Below are positions 40,742-49,086 of a stretch of 64,000 nucleotides of DNA, piece after piece. Numbering within the stretch: the first letter of the stretch is position 1; the number at the start of each line of letters is the position of its first letter. The stretch is from Sphingopyxis sp. BE259 (GTDB lineage Bacteria; Pseudomonadota; Alphaproteobacteria; Sphingomonadales; Sphingomonadaceae). Below the pieces are notes generated by a model. It ran no database searches and was not told the DNA's origin. It worked only from the letters and a program-made list of their open reading frames with translations. A program made the position numbers and the translations under genes. The stretch spans positions 601,001 to 665,000 of the forward strand of contig NZ_JAVDWM010000001.1 of the NCBI RefSeq assembly GCF_031457495.1, read 5' to 3'.

Positions 40742-41110
40742 ATGATTGGCTATGTGACCTTGGGCACCAACGACTTGGCAAAAGCGGCGGTCTTTTACGA
40801 CGCGATTGCCGCTGAACTCGATACCCCGCGGATGATGGAGTTCGACGGCTTCATCGCGTGGGGCAAGCCGGGCGGCGCGGCCGGTATTGGGCTGACCAAG
40901 CCGTTCGACGGCAACGCCGCCAGTGTCGGCAATGGGGTGATGGTGGCGCTGGAGGCCAAGGATAAGGACCAGGTCCAGCGCCTCTACGACCTCGCGCTCG
41001 CCAACGGCGGCACCTGCGAAGGCCCGCCGGGACCGCGCGGTGAAGGGTTTTATGCCGGATATTTCCGCGATCCCGACGGGAATAAGCTCAATGCATTCAT
41101 CATGGGGTGA
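40742..41110 (+). CDS. VOC/glyoxalase-fold protein
   Basis: A 122-residue protein of the vicinal oxygen chelate superfamily with two beta-alpha-beta-beta-beta units. It starts with MIGYVTLGTNDLAKAAVFYDAIAAEL and ends with GYFRDPDGNKLNAF, the typical VOC end motif. Usual metal ligands are only partly visible, so no activity is assigned. GGAGA precedes the ATG. It is the first gene after the degP terminator and may be co-transcribed with ridA 55 bases downstream. Confidence 0.82.
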   Translation: MIGYVTLGTNDLAKAAVFYDAIAAELDTPRMMEFDGFIAWGKPGGAAGIGLTKPFDGNAASVGNGVMVALEAKDKDQVQRLYDLALANGGTCEGPPGPRGEGFYAGYFRDPDGNKLNAFIMG

Positions 41111-41165
41111 TGGTCGGTGCAGCCGGACGTGCTATGATATTCGCACCAGAGCTGGAAGGTGACGG

Positions 41166-41591
41166 ATGACATTACAAAGCGCGGGGCAAAAGGCGGAAGA
41201 ACCGGCTAAAATGACTGGCGGACCGCATTATTCGTCGTTCGTTGTCGGCGGCGGCTTCGTCTTCGTCTCGGGGCAGCTGCCACTTCGGCCGGGCCGCGAT
41301 ACCTCGCTGGCGAGTGCTCCCTTCGCGGCGCAGGCCGAACAGGCGCTCCAAAATTTGAAGGCCGTTCTGGGGGATGCGGGTGCCGAACTGGCGCAGGTGG
41401 TCAAGACAACCGTCTATCTCGCCGACATTGACGACTGGGGCGAACTCGACGCAGTCTATAGCCGCTTTTTCGGCGCTGCGCGTCCGGCGCGCAGCGTGGT
41501 GCCCGCCGGACCGCTGCACTTCGGCTTTCGCATCGAGATCGAGGCGATCGCGCTGGCGGCGGACGCGGTTGCGACAGGCGCAAAATTCTAG
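41166..41591 (+). CDS. ridA: RidA-family (YjgF/UK114) deaminase
   Basis: A 141-residue protein of the RidA family, which hydrolyses reactive 2-aminoacrylate and other imines released by PLP enzymes. VFVSGQLPL, the [17 protein letters not shown] helix, [12 protein letters not shown] and the RIEIEAIAL end strand with the imine-binding arginine are visible. It has a slightly longer N-terminus than the E. coli protein. The start ATG follows a GGTGACGG region with only a weak ribosome site. Confidence 0.85.
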   Translation: MTLQSAGQKAEEPAKMTGGPHYSSFVVGGGFVFVSGQLPLRPGRDTSLASAPFAAQAEQALQNLKAVLGDAGAELAQVVKTTVYLADIDDWGELDAVYSRFFGAARPARSVVPAGPLHFGFRIEIEAIALAADAVATGAKF

Positions 41592-41689
41592 CCCGATCCG
41601 CGGCGCGATCCCGCGTCCGGTTTGGCGATTGCCTGACCTGCCCCTCCGCTCTAGACCCTTGGCGAAACGTTGAAAGTGGAGGACGGCGG

Positions 41690-43285
41690 GTGAGCGACGG
41701 CAGCATGGCGAGCGAAATCTATATCGGCCTGGGCGGCGGCGGCGCCGCCGATGGCCCACGCCAGTCGCTGGTGCTGAAACGCGCCAACCGGCACGGGCTG
41801 ATCGCCGGGGCAACCGGGACCGGCAAGACGGTAACCTTGCAGGGATTGGCCGAGGGCTTTTCGGCGGTCGGCGTCCCGGTATTCGTTGCCGACGTCAAGG
41901 GCGACCTGGCCGGCATGGCTATGGCCGGCAGTCCGATGTCGAAACTGCACGAAATTTTTTCGGCGCGCGCCGCCGAGATCGGCGACAGCGAATGGGCTTA
42001 TCGCGACAATCCGGTCATGTTCTGGGACCTGTTCGGCGAACAGGGCCACCCGATTCGTACCACGATTTCCGAAATGGGGCCGCTGCTCCTCGCGCGGCTG
42101 ATGGGGCTCAACGAGGTGCAGGAGGGGGTGCTCGCCATTGCCTTTCGCGTCGCCGACGAACAGAATCTGCTGCTGCTCGATTTGGGCGATCTCCAGGCGA
42201 TGCTGGTCTGGTGCGCCGAGAATGCCGACGAACTCACCACCAAATATGGCAATGTGTCGAAGGCGACCGTCGGCACGATCCAGCGCCAGTTGCTGACGCT
42301 GGAAAGTCAGGGCGGCGCGCATTTCTTTGGCGAACCCGCGCTGGACATCCACGACATGATCCGCTGCGACGACAATGGCCGCGGCTATGTCAATATCCTG
42401 GCCGCCGACAAGCTGATGGCGAGCCCGAAGCTCTATGCGACCTTCCTGCTCTGGCTGCTCAGCGAAATGTTCGAAACGCTGCCCGAAATCGGCGACCCCG
42501 ACAAACCCAAGCTCGTCTTCTTCTTTGACGAGGCGCACCTGCTGTTCGACGACGCGCCGCCGGCGCTGACCGAGAAGATCGAGCAGGTCGTGCGGCTGAT
42601 CCGGTCGAAGGGCGTCGGGGTCTATTTCGTGACGCAAAATCCGATCGATATTCCCGAAGATGTCGCGGGCCAGCTCGGCAACCGCGTCCAGCACGCGCTG
42701 CGCGCCTTCACCCCGCGCGACCAGAAGGCGGTCAAGGCGGCGGCCGAAACCTTCCGCCCCAATCCCAAGGTCGATGTCGCGCGCGAGATCACCGAATTGA
42801 AGGTCGGCGAGGCGCTGGTGTCGCTGCTGATGTCCGACGGCGCGCCGTCGCCGGTCGAGCGCACGTTGATCAAGCCGCCCTGCTCGCGCGCCGGGCCGCT
42901 CGATGCCAAGGAACGCGCGATCATCAAGTCGATCTCGCCGGTCGAGGGCAAATATGACACCGCGGTCGATCGCGAGAGCGCCGAAGAACTGCTAGCGGTG
43001 AAGGCCGAGCAGGCGCAGGCCGCGGCGGTCGAAGCGAAGGCTCAGGTCGAGGCCGACAAGCAAGCCGCGATCGCCGCCAAGGAAGAGGCGAAGCGCAAGG
43101 TCGCCGAAGAGAAAGAGCGGCTGCGGCGGGAAACCGCGGCGGCGCGCGAGGCCGCCAAACCGTCGATGACCGAGAAAATGGTGCAATCGGCGGCGCGATC
43201 GGCGGCAACGAGCATCGGGCGGCAGGTTGCAGGCAAGCTCGGAGGCCAGTTGATGCGCGGAATTTTGGGCAGCTTGTTCAAGTGA
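41690..43285 (+). CDS. HerA-like ATPase, DUF853 family
   Basis: A 531-residue FtsK/HerA-type ATPase similar to E. coli YjgR. Walker A is GATGTGKT at about 40-47 and Walker B is FFFDEAH with D280-E281; the arginine finger region [26 protein letters not shown] (read in parts) follows. The last 150 residues form an Ala/Glu/Lys-rich coiled coil, then a helix. Function is unknown; DUF853 proteins are often linked to DNA processing or secretion without proof. The start is a GTG at 41690 followed by ATG at codon six, either of which could be used. Confidence 0.85.
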   Translation: MSDGSMASEIYIGLGGGGAADGPRQSLVLKRANRHGLIAGATGTGKTVTLQGLAEGFSAVGVPVFVADVKGDLAGMAMAGSPMSKLHEIFSARAAEIGDSEWAYRDNPVMFWDLFGEQGHPIRTTISEMGPLLLARLMGLNEVQEGVLAIAFRVADEQNLLLLDLGDLQAMLVWCAENADELTTKYGNVSKATVGTIQRQLLTLESQGGAHFFGEPALDIHDMIRCDDNGRGYVNILAADKLMASPKLYATFLLWLLSEMFETLPEIGDPDKPKLVFFFDEAHLLFDDAPPALTEKIEQVVRLIRSKGVGVYFVTQNPIDIPEDVAGQLGNRVQHALRAFTPRDQKAVKAAAETFRPNPKVDVAREITELKVGEALVSLLMSDGAPSPVERTLIKPPCSRAGPLDAKERAIIKSISPVEGKYDTAVDRESAEELLAVKAEQAQAAAVEAKAQVEADKQAAIAAKEEAKRKVAEEKERLRRETAAAREAAKPSMTEKMVQSAARSAATSIGRQVAGKLGGQLMRGILGSLFK

Positions 43286-43300
43286 GCTGCGATCGCCGTT

Positions 43301-43360
43301 CGTCATCCCGGCGCAGGCCGGGATCCGGGCGGCGAGACCCCGGCCTGCGCCGGGGTGACG
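43301..43360. repeat. Palindromic repeat, CGTCATCCCGG family
   Basis: CGTCATCCCGGCGCAGGCC faces GGCCTGCGCCGGGGTGACG across a short GC-rich centre. It begins 16 bases after the HerA-like gene stop and would form a strong hairpin. Related copies with a different inner sequence are at 45371-45464 and 55491-55563. Confidence 0.85.
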
Positions 43361-43373
43361 AAGGTTAGAGGAG

Positions 43374-43823
43374 GTGAGATCGACTGACGCATTGCTGATG
43401 GATGCGAGCCTGATCGCCGTCGCCGATGCGGACATCGACATTCGCCACACTCTGTTCGAGCGGTTCTTTGCCGCCTTTCCCGACCGCCGCGCGAGTTTCA
43501 TTTCGGTCGATGCGGCGTCGCGGCGGATGACCGACGAAACGCTGCAAATGATGCTGGGGCTGGCGCACGGCGAGGATTGGGTGTGGCCGCTGGTCGCCGA
43601 ACTGGTGTTCACCCACCGCAATTATGGCGCACTGCCGATCGCTGAATATGACGTGTTTATAGACATGACCGTTGCGGAACTGGGCAGCGCGGCGGGTTCG
43701 GCGTGGCGGGCCGAGGTTGCCACCGCGTGGCAGCGGAATGCCGAGGCGCTCAAAGCCATGATCCGGAAGGCCCGCGCCGAATGGGCGAGCGCGATGCCCG
43801 CCGGGGCGCCGCAGATCGTCTAA
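43374..43823 (+). CDS. Globin-like protein
   Basis: A 149-residue helical protein that resembles the bacterial single-domain globins. Its second half carries LVAELVFTHRNYGALP, where H81 is in place of the proximal haem histidine, and the N-terminal FFAAFPDRRASF corresponds to the usual CD-corner Phe/Pro region. This family (flavohaemoglobin- or protoglobin-like sensors lacking a reductase domain) may bind oxygen or NO, but haem binding is not shown. The start at 43374 is a GTG with AAGG nine bases before; TTG and ATG codons at 43392 and 43398 are alternatives. It lies between repeats and precedes a P450 gene. Confidence 0.65.
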   Translation: MRSTDALLMDASLIAVADADIDIRHTLFERFFAAFPDRRASFISVDAASRRMTDETLQMMLGLAHGEDWVWPLVAELVFTHRNYGALPIAEYDVFIDMTVAELGSAAGSAWRAEVATAWQRNAEALKAMIRKARAEWASAMPAGAPQIV

Positions 43824-43842
43824 GCTGCCAATGATCCTCCAT

Positions 43843-43972
43843 CGTCATCCCGGACCCTTCGACAGGCTCAGGACAGGCTCAGGACAGGCTTGATCCGGGA
43901 TCCACTTCGACGAGCGTGGCATGGATTCCGGATCAAGCCTGTCCTGAGCCTGTCGAAGGGTCCGGGATGACG
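43843..43972. repeat. Long palindromic repeat with tandem 11-bp units
   Basis: Outer arms CGTCATCCCGGACCCTTCGACAG and their complement at 43940-43972. The left arm contains GACAGGCTCAG in tandem (43861-43871, 43872-43882) plus a third partial unit, while the right arm has one unit fewer, a sign of slippage. It mixes CGTCATCCCGG- and CTGAGCCTGTCGAA-type sequence, two families found separately elsewhere in the window. Confidence 0.8.
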
Positions 43973-44032
43973 AGATGGGGAGCATTCCATCCCCCCTCGA
44001 CAAGCCCATCGAATCGCGGCAGCATAAGTTGC

Positions 44033-45319
44033 ATGACAAAACCGATATTGCCTGGAGAGGTAGCCGCCGCCGTCGTCGATCCGGTCGCATACGGCCAATG
44101 GGATCCGCTGCACGATCAGCTGGCCTGGGCGCGCGCCAACGCGCCGCTGGCGGTCGCCGAGAATCACGATCATGACCCGTTTTGGCTGGTCACGCGGCAC
44201 GCCGACATCATGGCGATCAGCCGCGATCCGCAGCGGTTCGCCAACGGCATCCGCCCGACGGTGCTGACCAACCGCGACGGTGAGGCGCTGGCGCGCGCCG
44301 CGACCCCGAACAACGATGGCCATCTGATCCGCTCGCTGGTCCAGATGGACGCCCCCGATCACATGAAATACCGGCTGCTGACCCAAAGCTGGTTCATGCC
44401 GAAGAACCTGAAGATCGTCGAAGATCGCATCCGCCAGATCGCGCGCGAGACGGTCGATCATATGCTGGAAGCGGGCGGGGCGTGCGATTTTGCCCGCGAC
44501 GTTGCGGCGCATTATCCGCTGCGTGTCATCATGGACATCTTGGGCGTTCCGGCGGAGGACGAGCCGCGGATGCTAATGCTGACGCAGCAATTGTTCGGCC
44601 CGACCGACCCCGAGCTGAACCGCAGCCGCGAGGCAATCACCAGCGCCGAACAGGCGATCGCGATGCTCGATTATGTCATCGCCGATTTCACCCAATATTT
44701 CGCCGCGCTGACCGCCGATCGCCGCGCCAATCCGCGCGAGGACATCGCAACGGTGATCGCCAATGCGACGATTAACGGCGAAGCGATCCCCGACCGCGAA
44801 ATGTCGGGCTATTACATGATCGTCGCGACCGCCGGGCACGACACCACCAGCGCCTCGACCGCTGGGGCGATCATGGAGCTGGCGAAGAATCCGGCGCTGT
44901 TCGAACGCTTCCGCGCTGCAGAGGCCGACAAGGCCGGGCTGATCGAGGAAGCGATCCGCTGGACCACGCCGGTCCAGCATTTCATGCGCAGCGCGAAAGA
45001 GGATGTCGACATCGGCGGCCAGACGATAAGCGCAGGCGACTGGTTGATGCTCAACTATGTGTCGGCCAACCGTGACGAGGCGGTGTTCGGCGATCCGTTC
45101 AAATTCGATCCCGACCGCGAAAAGAACCAGCAGATCGCATTCGGCTTCGGCGCGCATGTCTGCCTGGGCCAGCATCTGGCGCGGATGGAGATACGGATCT
45201 TGATGGAGGAATTGTTGCCGCGGATCAAAAGCCTGGAATTGACGGGCGAGCCGGCGCGGGTCGAGTCGGTGTTTGTTGGCGGGTTGAAGCGGCTGCCGAT
45301 CCGGTTTGTGGCGGCTTAG
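44033..45319 (+). CDS. Cytochrome P450
   Basis: A 428-residue soluble bacterial P450. The I-helix motif AGHDTT is at 267-272, the ExxR motif is E306-A-I-R309 and the haem loop is FGFGAHVCLG with the axial cysteine C377. Sequence features (HLIRSLVQMDAPDHMKYRLLTQSWF) fit the alphaproteobacterial families that act on steroids, fatty acids or terpenes. No ferredoxin or ferredoxin reductase gene is adjacent, so redox partners come from elsewhere. The ATG at 44033 is chosen; the open frame runs back to 43916 into the repeat. Confidence 0.92.
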   Translation: MTKPILPGEVAAAVVDPVAYGQWDPLHDQLAWARANAPLAVAENHDHDPFWLVTRHADIMAISRDPQRFANGIRPTVLTNRDGEALARAATPNNDGHLIRSLVQMDAPDHMKYRLLTQSWFMPKNLKIVEDRIRQIARETVDHMLEAGGACDFARDVAAHYPLRVIMDILGVPAEDEPRMLMLTQQLFGPTDPELNRSREAITSAEQAIAMLDYVIADFTQYFAALTADRRANPREDIATVIANATINGEAIPDREMSGYYMIVATAGHDTTSASTAGAIMELAKNPALFERFRAAEADKAGLIEEAIRWTTPVQHFMRSAKEDVDIGGQTISAGDWLMLNYVSANRDEAVFGDPFKFDPDREKNQQIAFGFGAHVCLGQHLARMEIRILMEELLPRIKSLELTGEPARVESVFVGGLKRLPIRFVAA

Positions 45320-45370
45320 GTTTGAACGAACGATCGGACGTCAGCTGACGACTGATTGCAGCCCTTAGAA

Positions 45371-45464
45371 TTCGTCATCCCGGACTTGATCCGGGATCCA
45401 TCGGTTTTCTAAGGATAGGGCGACGCAAGGGGTCATGGACCCCGGATAAGTCCGGGGTGACGAA
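45371..45464. repeat. Palindromic repeat, CGTCATCCCGGACTTGATCCGG family
   Basis: CGTCATCCCGGACTTGATCC and the complementary GGATAAGTCCGGGGTGACGA lie on either side of a 50-base centre. It fills most of the 198-bp convergent gap between the P450 and thioesterase genes. Confidence 0.85.
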
Positions 45465-45517
45465 GAAAGGGTAGCGGTTCTCCACCCCAAAATCGATGTT
45501 CGGGCGGTGTTGGCCGC

Positions 45518-45928
45518 CTAAACCTTCTCAGCCGGAAAAAACCGCGCGATCACATCGCTCGCCAGCCGCGCGGGCCGCAGCGTTTCTGCGTCGATGCAGC
45601 ACCAGCTCGATTTCACTTCCGCCAGCACGTCCTCGCCGCGCTTGATGATCGTTTCGTAAAAGGCGCGGGCGCCCTGAACCTTTTCGAGGATCACCGTCGC
45701 GATGACCTGATCGTCGAGAAAGGCGGGGCGGCGATAAGTGATTTCATGCTTCAGCGCGACCCACAGATGCGCCGCAACCGCGTCGGGCGGTGCGATGTGG
45801 CGCCAGTGCGACAGCACCGCTTCCTGCACCCAGCTGAGGTAATGGGCGTTGTTGACGTGGCCCATGAAATCGATCTGGTCGGAACCGACGGCGATGGCAT
45901 GGTCGTGCGGAAGCGAAGCTGCGGTCAT
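45518..45928 (-). CDS. Acyl-CoA thioesterase, 4HBT hot-dog family (YbgC-like)
   Basis: A 136-residue hot-dog thioesterase. The active-site segment SDQIDFMGHVNNAHYLSW has the D-x-x-G-H-V-N-N pattern of the 4-hydroxybenzoyl-CoA thioesterase/YbgC group. These enzymes hydrolyse acyl-CoA or acyl-phosphopantetheine; substrate unknown. The ATG at 45928 is followed by only a modest ribosome site. The queF stop is 46 bases upstream on the same strand, so they may be co-transcribed. Confidence 0.85.
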   Translation of the reverse strand: MTAASLPHDHAIAVGSDQIDFMGHVNNAHYLSWVQEAVLSHWRHIAPPDAVAAHLWVALKHEITYRRPAFLDDQVIATVILEKVQGARAFYETIIKRGEDVLAEVKSSWCCIDAETLRPARLASDVIARFFPAEKV

Positions 45929-45973
45929 ATCGCTGACATTAATGTCAATAAATTGTGACGGAAAGATGAAATC

Positions 45974-46453
45974 TCATCCCCGGCCGCGATAGGGCGCGAC
46001 CCCCTGATCGGGCAACCATAGGCCCGCGGGCGGCGGATCCGATTGCCAGAAAACATCGATCGGGATGCCGCCGCGCGGATACCAGTAGCCGCCGATGCGC
46101 AGCCACAGAGGCTGCATCTCGTCGAACAGGCGGCGGCCGATGCCGACGGTGCAGTCCTCGTGGAACCCCGCATGATTGCGGAACGACCCCAGAAACAGCT
46201 TCAGGCTTTTCGATTCGACGATCGTCTCGCCGGGTGCATAATCGATGACGAGATGCGCAAAATCGGGCTGGCCGGTGACCGGGCAGAGCGAGGTGAATTC
46301 GGGCGCGGCGAAGCGCACCAGATAAAGCTCGCCGACGCGCGGGTTGGGCACATAGTCGAGGATCGCCGCTTCGGGTGCGGCAGGAAGGTCGCTCGACTGG
46401 CCCAGATGTTTCGGCGCGAGCGGTGCGGGGGTAGAATCGGTCATCGAAACCAT
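45974..46453 (-). CDS. queF: 7-cyano-7-deazaguanine reductase QueF (short type)
   Basis: A 159-residue NADPH-dependent nitrile reductase that makes 7-aminomethyl-7-deazaguanine for queuosine in tRNA. The catalytic Cys57 (FTSLCPVTG), Asp64 and the E80-S-K-S-L-K motif that binds the substrate are present, as are H98 and E99. The length fits the homodimeric type I enzyme. Two ATGs, 46453 and 46444 (MTDSTPAP), are possible; neither has a strong ribosome site. There are no other queuosine genes here. Confidence 0.93.
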   Translation of the reverse strand: MVSMTDSTPAPLAPKHLGQSSDLPAAPEAAILDYVPNPRVGELYLVRFAAPEFTSLCPVTGQPDFAHLVIDYAPGETIVESKSLKLFLGSFRNHAGFHEDCTVGIGRRLFDEMQPLWLRIGGYWYPRGGIPIDVFWQSDPPPAGLWLPDQGVAPYRGRG

Positions 46454-46555
46454 CTAGGGACGCGCGCGGCCGCTGTCATCCCGTGGATGGCCCGGTTCAG
46501 CGCCAATTCAGCGGCGCGGCGAGCATATCAGCAGTTTGGGATCGCGGACATTTCG

Positions 46556-47860
46556 ATGACGGTGCGGAAATTTGGGCAGGGACGGTGGCAGCGTGCTTTG
46601 CCGCTTGCGGCCGCGATGATCGCGGTTGGCGTGGCATCGCCGATTGCGGCGCAGCAGACCGAATCGCCCGCTCCGACCCCCGCGCCTTCGTCCATCTTCC
46701 GGCTGCCGCCTGCCGACGACGGCCGCGCGCCGGGGGTGCAGGGGCCGTCTGACAATGGCCTGCCACCGGTCGGCCCGAACGAGAATCGCACGCCGACGCC
46801 AACGCCGACGCCCGCCCCGGCACCGACGCAGCCTGCCACCCCGCCACGGGTGACGCCGACGCAGCCACGAACGGCGGTGCCGACCACCCCGGTGGCGCCG
46901 ACCGCGGCGCGGCCCGCCGCCCCCGGTGCCGCTACGCGTGCTGCGCCCTCGCCAACCGTTCCGGGTCCGGCGATCGCGGTGCCCGGCAGCGATACGCCGC
47001 CGCTGCAAGACGCGGCGCCGACGGTCGGCGCCGATGTCCCCGCGCTGCCACCGGCGCCAACCGATGTCGCACCGGCGACTGCCGATGCACCGATCGACGC
47101 GCCAGCCGGAACGTCGATCTGGGCGTGGCTGCTCGCCGGGCTCGCGGCCTTGGGCGCGGGACTGTGGTATTGGCGGCGGCGCACTGCGCCCGCCGGGCCG
47201 ATCATCGACGAGGTCGCGGCGCCGCGCGCCGCGCCGCCTGCTGCGCCAGCGCCGACAGCGCCGACAGCGCGGCCTGCCGCACCCGCGGTTCGCCGAGCCG
47301 AGCCGCGGCCCGCATCGCCGCTGGTCAACCGCGCCGCGGGCGAACGGCGCGCGGTGGTCGGCATGGCGCTCGACATTCGCGGTATCCGCTTTGCGCCCGA
47401 TCATGTCATCGTCGCCTTTTCGCTGCATCTGATCAATCAAGGCATATTGCCCGCGCCCGGCCTGATGGTCCGCATCGCGCTCAATCAGGGGTCGGCGATG
47501 CCCGAAGCGGTACTCGGTCGTTTCTTTGACGGGGCCGGGGGCAGCGTGCTGCGCGACGATATGACGCTCGATGCCGGGGCCGGCGAGGAACTGTCGACCG
47601 AGGTCATGCTGCCGCGCGCGACGATCGAGCCGCTGATGATCGGCGGCAAGCCGATGCTGGTGCCGGTGCTTGCGTTCGATGTGACCTATCATTGGGACGG
47701 GGAGGGCGAGGCTTTCGGCCAGAACGCCGGGAGTTTCGTGCTGGGCCGCGAGCAGGGTACGAGCGGAAGCGATAAACTCGCACCGCTGCCGCTCGACCAA
47801 ATCTCCTATCTGGTGGACCGGCCGGGCTCCCGCACCACGTCGGTCAAGCGCAGCCAATAG
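46556..47860 (+). CDS. Proline-rich single-pass membrane protein of unknown function
   Basis: A 434-residue protein. A signal peptide (LPLAAAMIAVGVASPIAAQ) is followed by about 160 residues made largely of Pro, Thr and Ala (for example TPTPTPTPAPAPT), one membrane helix (WAWLLAGLAALGAGLWYW, near residue 188), a second Pro/Ala tract and a C-terminal domain of about 170 residues beginning AVVGMALDIRGIRFAPDHV. The C-terminal domain looks conserved and beta-rich but I do not recognise it. If the signal peptide is cleaved, the Pro-rich part is periplasmic and the domain cytoplasmic. A weak hairpin terminator follows the stop. Confidence 0.62.
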   Translation: MTVRKFGQGRWQRALPLAAAMIAVGVASPIAAQQTESPAPTPAPSSIFRLPPADDGRAPGVQGPSDNGLPPVGPNENRTPTPTPTPAPAPTQPATPPRVTPTQPRTAVPTTPVAPTAARPAAPGAATRAAPSPTVPGPAIAVPGSDTPPLQDAAPTVGADVPALPPAPTDVAPATADAPIDAPAGTSIWAWLLAGLAALGAGLWYWRRRTAPAGPIIDEVAAPRAAPPAAPAPTAPTARPAAPAVRRAEPRPASPLVNRAAGERRAVVGMALDIRGIRFAPDHVIVAFSLHLINQGILPAPGLMVRIALNQGSAMPEAVLGRFFDGAGGSVLRDDMTLDAGAGEELSTEVMLPRATIEPLMIGGKPMLVPVLAFDVTYHWDGEGEAFGQNAGSFVLGREQGTSGSDKLAPLPLDQISYLVDRPGSRTTSVKRSQ

Positions 47861-47878
47861 TTTCCGGCATAGCGCCAT

Positions 47879-47896
47879 AAAAGCGCAGCTTTTTTG
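47879..47896 (+). terminator. Weak intrinsic terminator
   Basis: AAAAGC and GCTTTT form a 6-bp stem with a GCA loop followed by TT, 18 bases after the proline-rich gene stop. The low GC of the stem makes it a weak terminator. Confidence 0.5.
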
Positions 47897-47930
47897 TTGC
47901 AGCGCAGCATTGGCTGAGGCACAGCGCCAC

Positions 47931-48038
47931 CGCGCTTGAAAAAGCGCAACGCGGGGCATAGGCTTGTCCTCCCCGGAAAGAACGGCGCAGGATGACCGGC
48001 GAAGGAACGGGTAAAGTTCCGATCGGTCGCAACAGGAG
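47931..48038 (+). promoter_or_regulatory. Structured leader of the sulfurtransferase gene
   Basis: Within 110 bases before sseA there are two helices. GCGCTT/AAGCGC with a GAAA tetraloop is at 47932-47947. A two-part stem follows: GACCG (47994-47998) pairs with CGGTC (48024-48028), and inside it GGAAC (48004-48008) pairs with GTTCC (48016-48020) across a GGGTAAA loop. The ribosome site AGGAG (48034-48038) lies just beyond the second stem. I cannot match this to a known riboswitch. Confidence 0.4.
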
Positions 48039-48044
48039 CATGAC

Positions 48045-48887
48045 ATGGACGCCTTGGTCTCAACCGACTGGCTGGAACGCGAACTGGGGGCGTCGGACCT
48101 GCGGGTCGTGGACGCGACGAAATTCATGGACGACGCTGGCCGCGATGCGCGCGGTGAATATGAGGCCGGGCATATCCCGGGCGCCGTGTTCATGGACCTG
48201 GCCGAACTGACCGATGCGTCGAGCGACATCGACAACATGGCGCCGCAGGCCGAAAAATTCGCGAGCCGGATGCAGTCGCTCGGGCTGGGCGATGGCAGCC
48301 GCGTCGTGCTGTATGACGACAGCCCGCTGAAAAGCGCGGCGCGCGCCTGGTGGCTGCTCAAATTGTTCGGCGCGCATGACGTCGCGCTGCTCGACGGCGG
48401 CCTCGCCAAATGGAAGGCCGAGGGCCGCGCGCTCGAAATGGGCAAGCAGACGCTGCGCCACCGTCACTTCACCGTGTGGCGCGATGCGAAAGCGGTGCGG
48501 ACCAAGGATCAGATGCTGGCGAATGTCGATAGTGGCGCCGAACAGGTCGTCGATGCGCGCCCCGCAGCGCGCTTTACCGGCGAAGAACGCGATCCGCGTC
48601 CGGGCCTGGCACCCGGCCATATTCCGAATTCGCGCAGCCTGCCGCACAGCGCATTGTTCAATGCCGACGGCACCTGGAAACAGGGCGACGATCTGAAGGC
48701 CGCGTTCGACGCTGCCGGGATCGACCTCGACAAGCCGCTGGTCACAACCTGCGGCAGCGGCATGACCGCGACCGTCGTGGCGTTCGGCGCGCATCTGCTC
48801 GGCAAGGACGATGTCGCAGTGTACGACGGCAGCTGGACCGAATGGGGCGCCGACCCGGCAACGCCGAAGGCGACCGGCGCGGCTTGA
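48045..48887 (+). CDS. sseA: 3-mercaptopyruvate sulfurtransferase
   Basis: A 280-residue two-domain rhodanese. The N-terminal domain (about 1-135) is inactive, and the C-terminal domain carries the catalytic loop TTCGSGMTA with C236, the CG[ST]GV-type loop that separates mercaptopyruvate from thiosulfate sulfurtransferases. It moves sulfur from 3-mercaptopyruvate to thiols or cyanide. AGGAG is six bases before the ATG. The leader upstream is structured. The next gene, metC, is also a sulfur-amino-acid enzyme but is separated by a palindromic repeat. Confidence 0.92.
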   Translation: MDALVSTDWLERELGASDLRVVDATKFMDDAGRDARGEYEAGHIPGAVFMDLAELTDASSDIDNMAPQAEKFASRMQSLGLGDGSRVVLYDDSPLKSAARAWWLLKLFGAHDVALLDGGLAKWKAEGRALEMGKQTLRHRHFTVWRDAKAVRTKDQMLANVDSGAEQVVDARPAARFTGEERDPRPGLAPGHIPNSRSLPHSALFNADGTWKQGDDLKAAFDAAGIDLDKPLVTTCGSGMTATVVAFGAHLLGKDDVAVYDGSWTEWGADPATPKATGAA

Positions 48888-48912
48888 GGCGCCCAACTTG
48901 ATCCGCTTTTTT

Positions 48913-49000
48913 CGTTCGTGCTGAGCCTGTCGAAACACCGTTCTTTCTCTTGCGTTGCTAGCAAGAAAGGACGGCACTTCGACAGGCTCAGTGCGAACGG
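48913..49000. repeat. Palindromic repeat, GTTCG/CTGAG family
   Basis: CGTTCGTGCTGAGCCTGTCG and CGACAGGCTCAGTGCGAACG are perfect complements in the outer arms, with TTCTTTCT/AGAAAGGA inside. It lies between sseA and metC, 26 bases after the sseA stop. Confidence 0.85.
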
Positions 49001-49086
49001 TTTTCAATGTCTGCGCTTGTTGCCGGTGTAGGTATTTATAGTGGCCCGCACTGGATTTTGCGCATGGCTCCGCTAACACAGCGGGG

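Noticed and set aside
47931..48044. SAM or SAH riboswitch before sseA
   Set aside because: The hairpins do not match the SAM-II, SAM/SAH or SAH consensus that I know, so I report only a structured leader.
46508..48445. Minus-strand frame of 645 codons
   Set aside because: Antisense to the proline-rich and sulfurtransferase genes; its product is Arg/Gly-rich low complexity, typical of a shadow.
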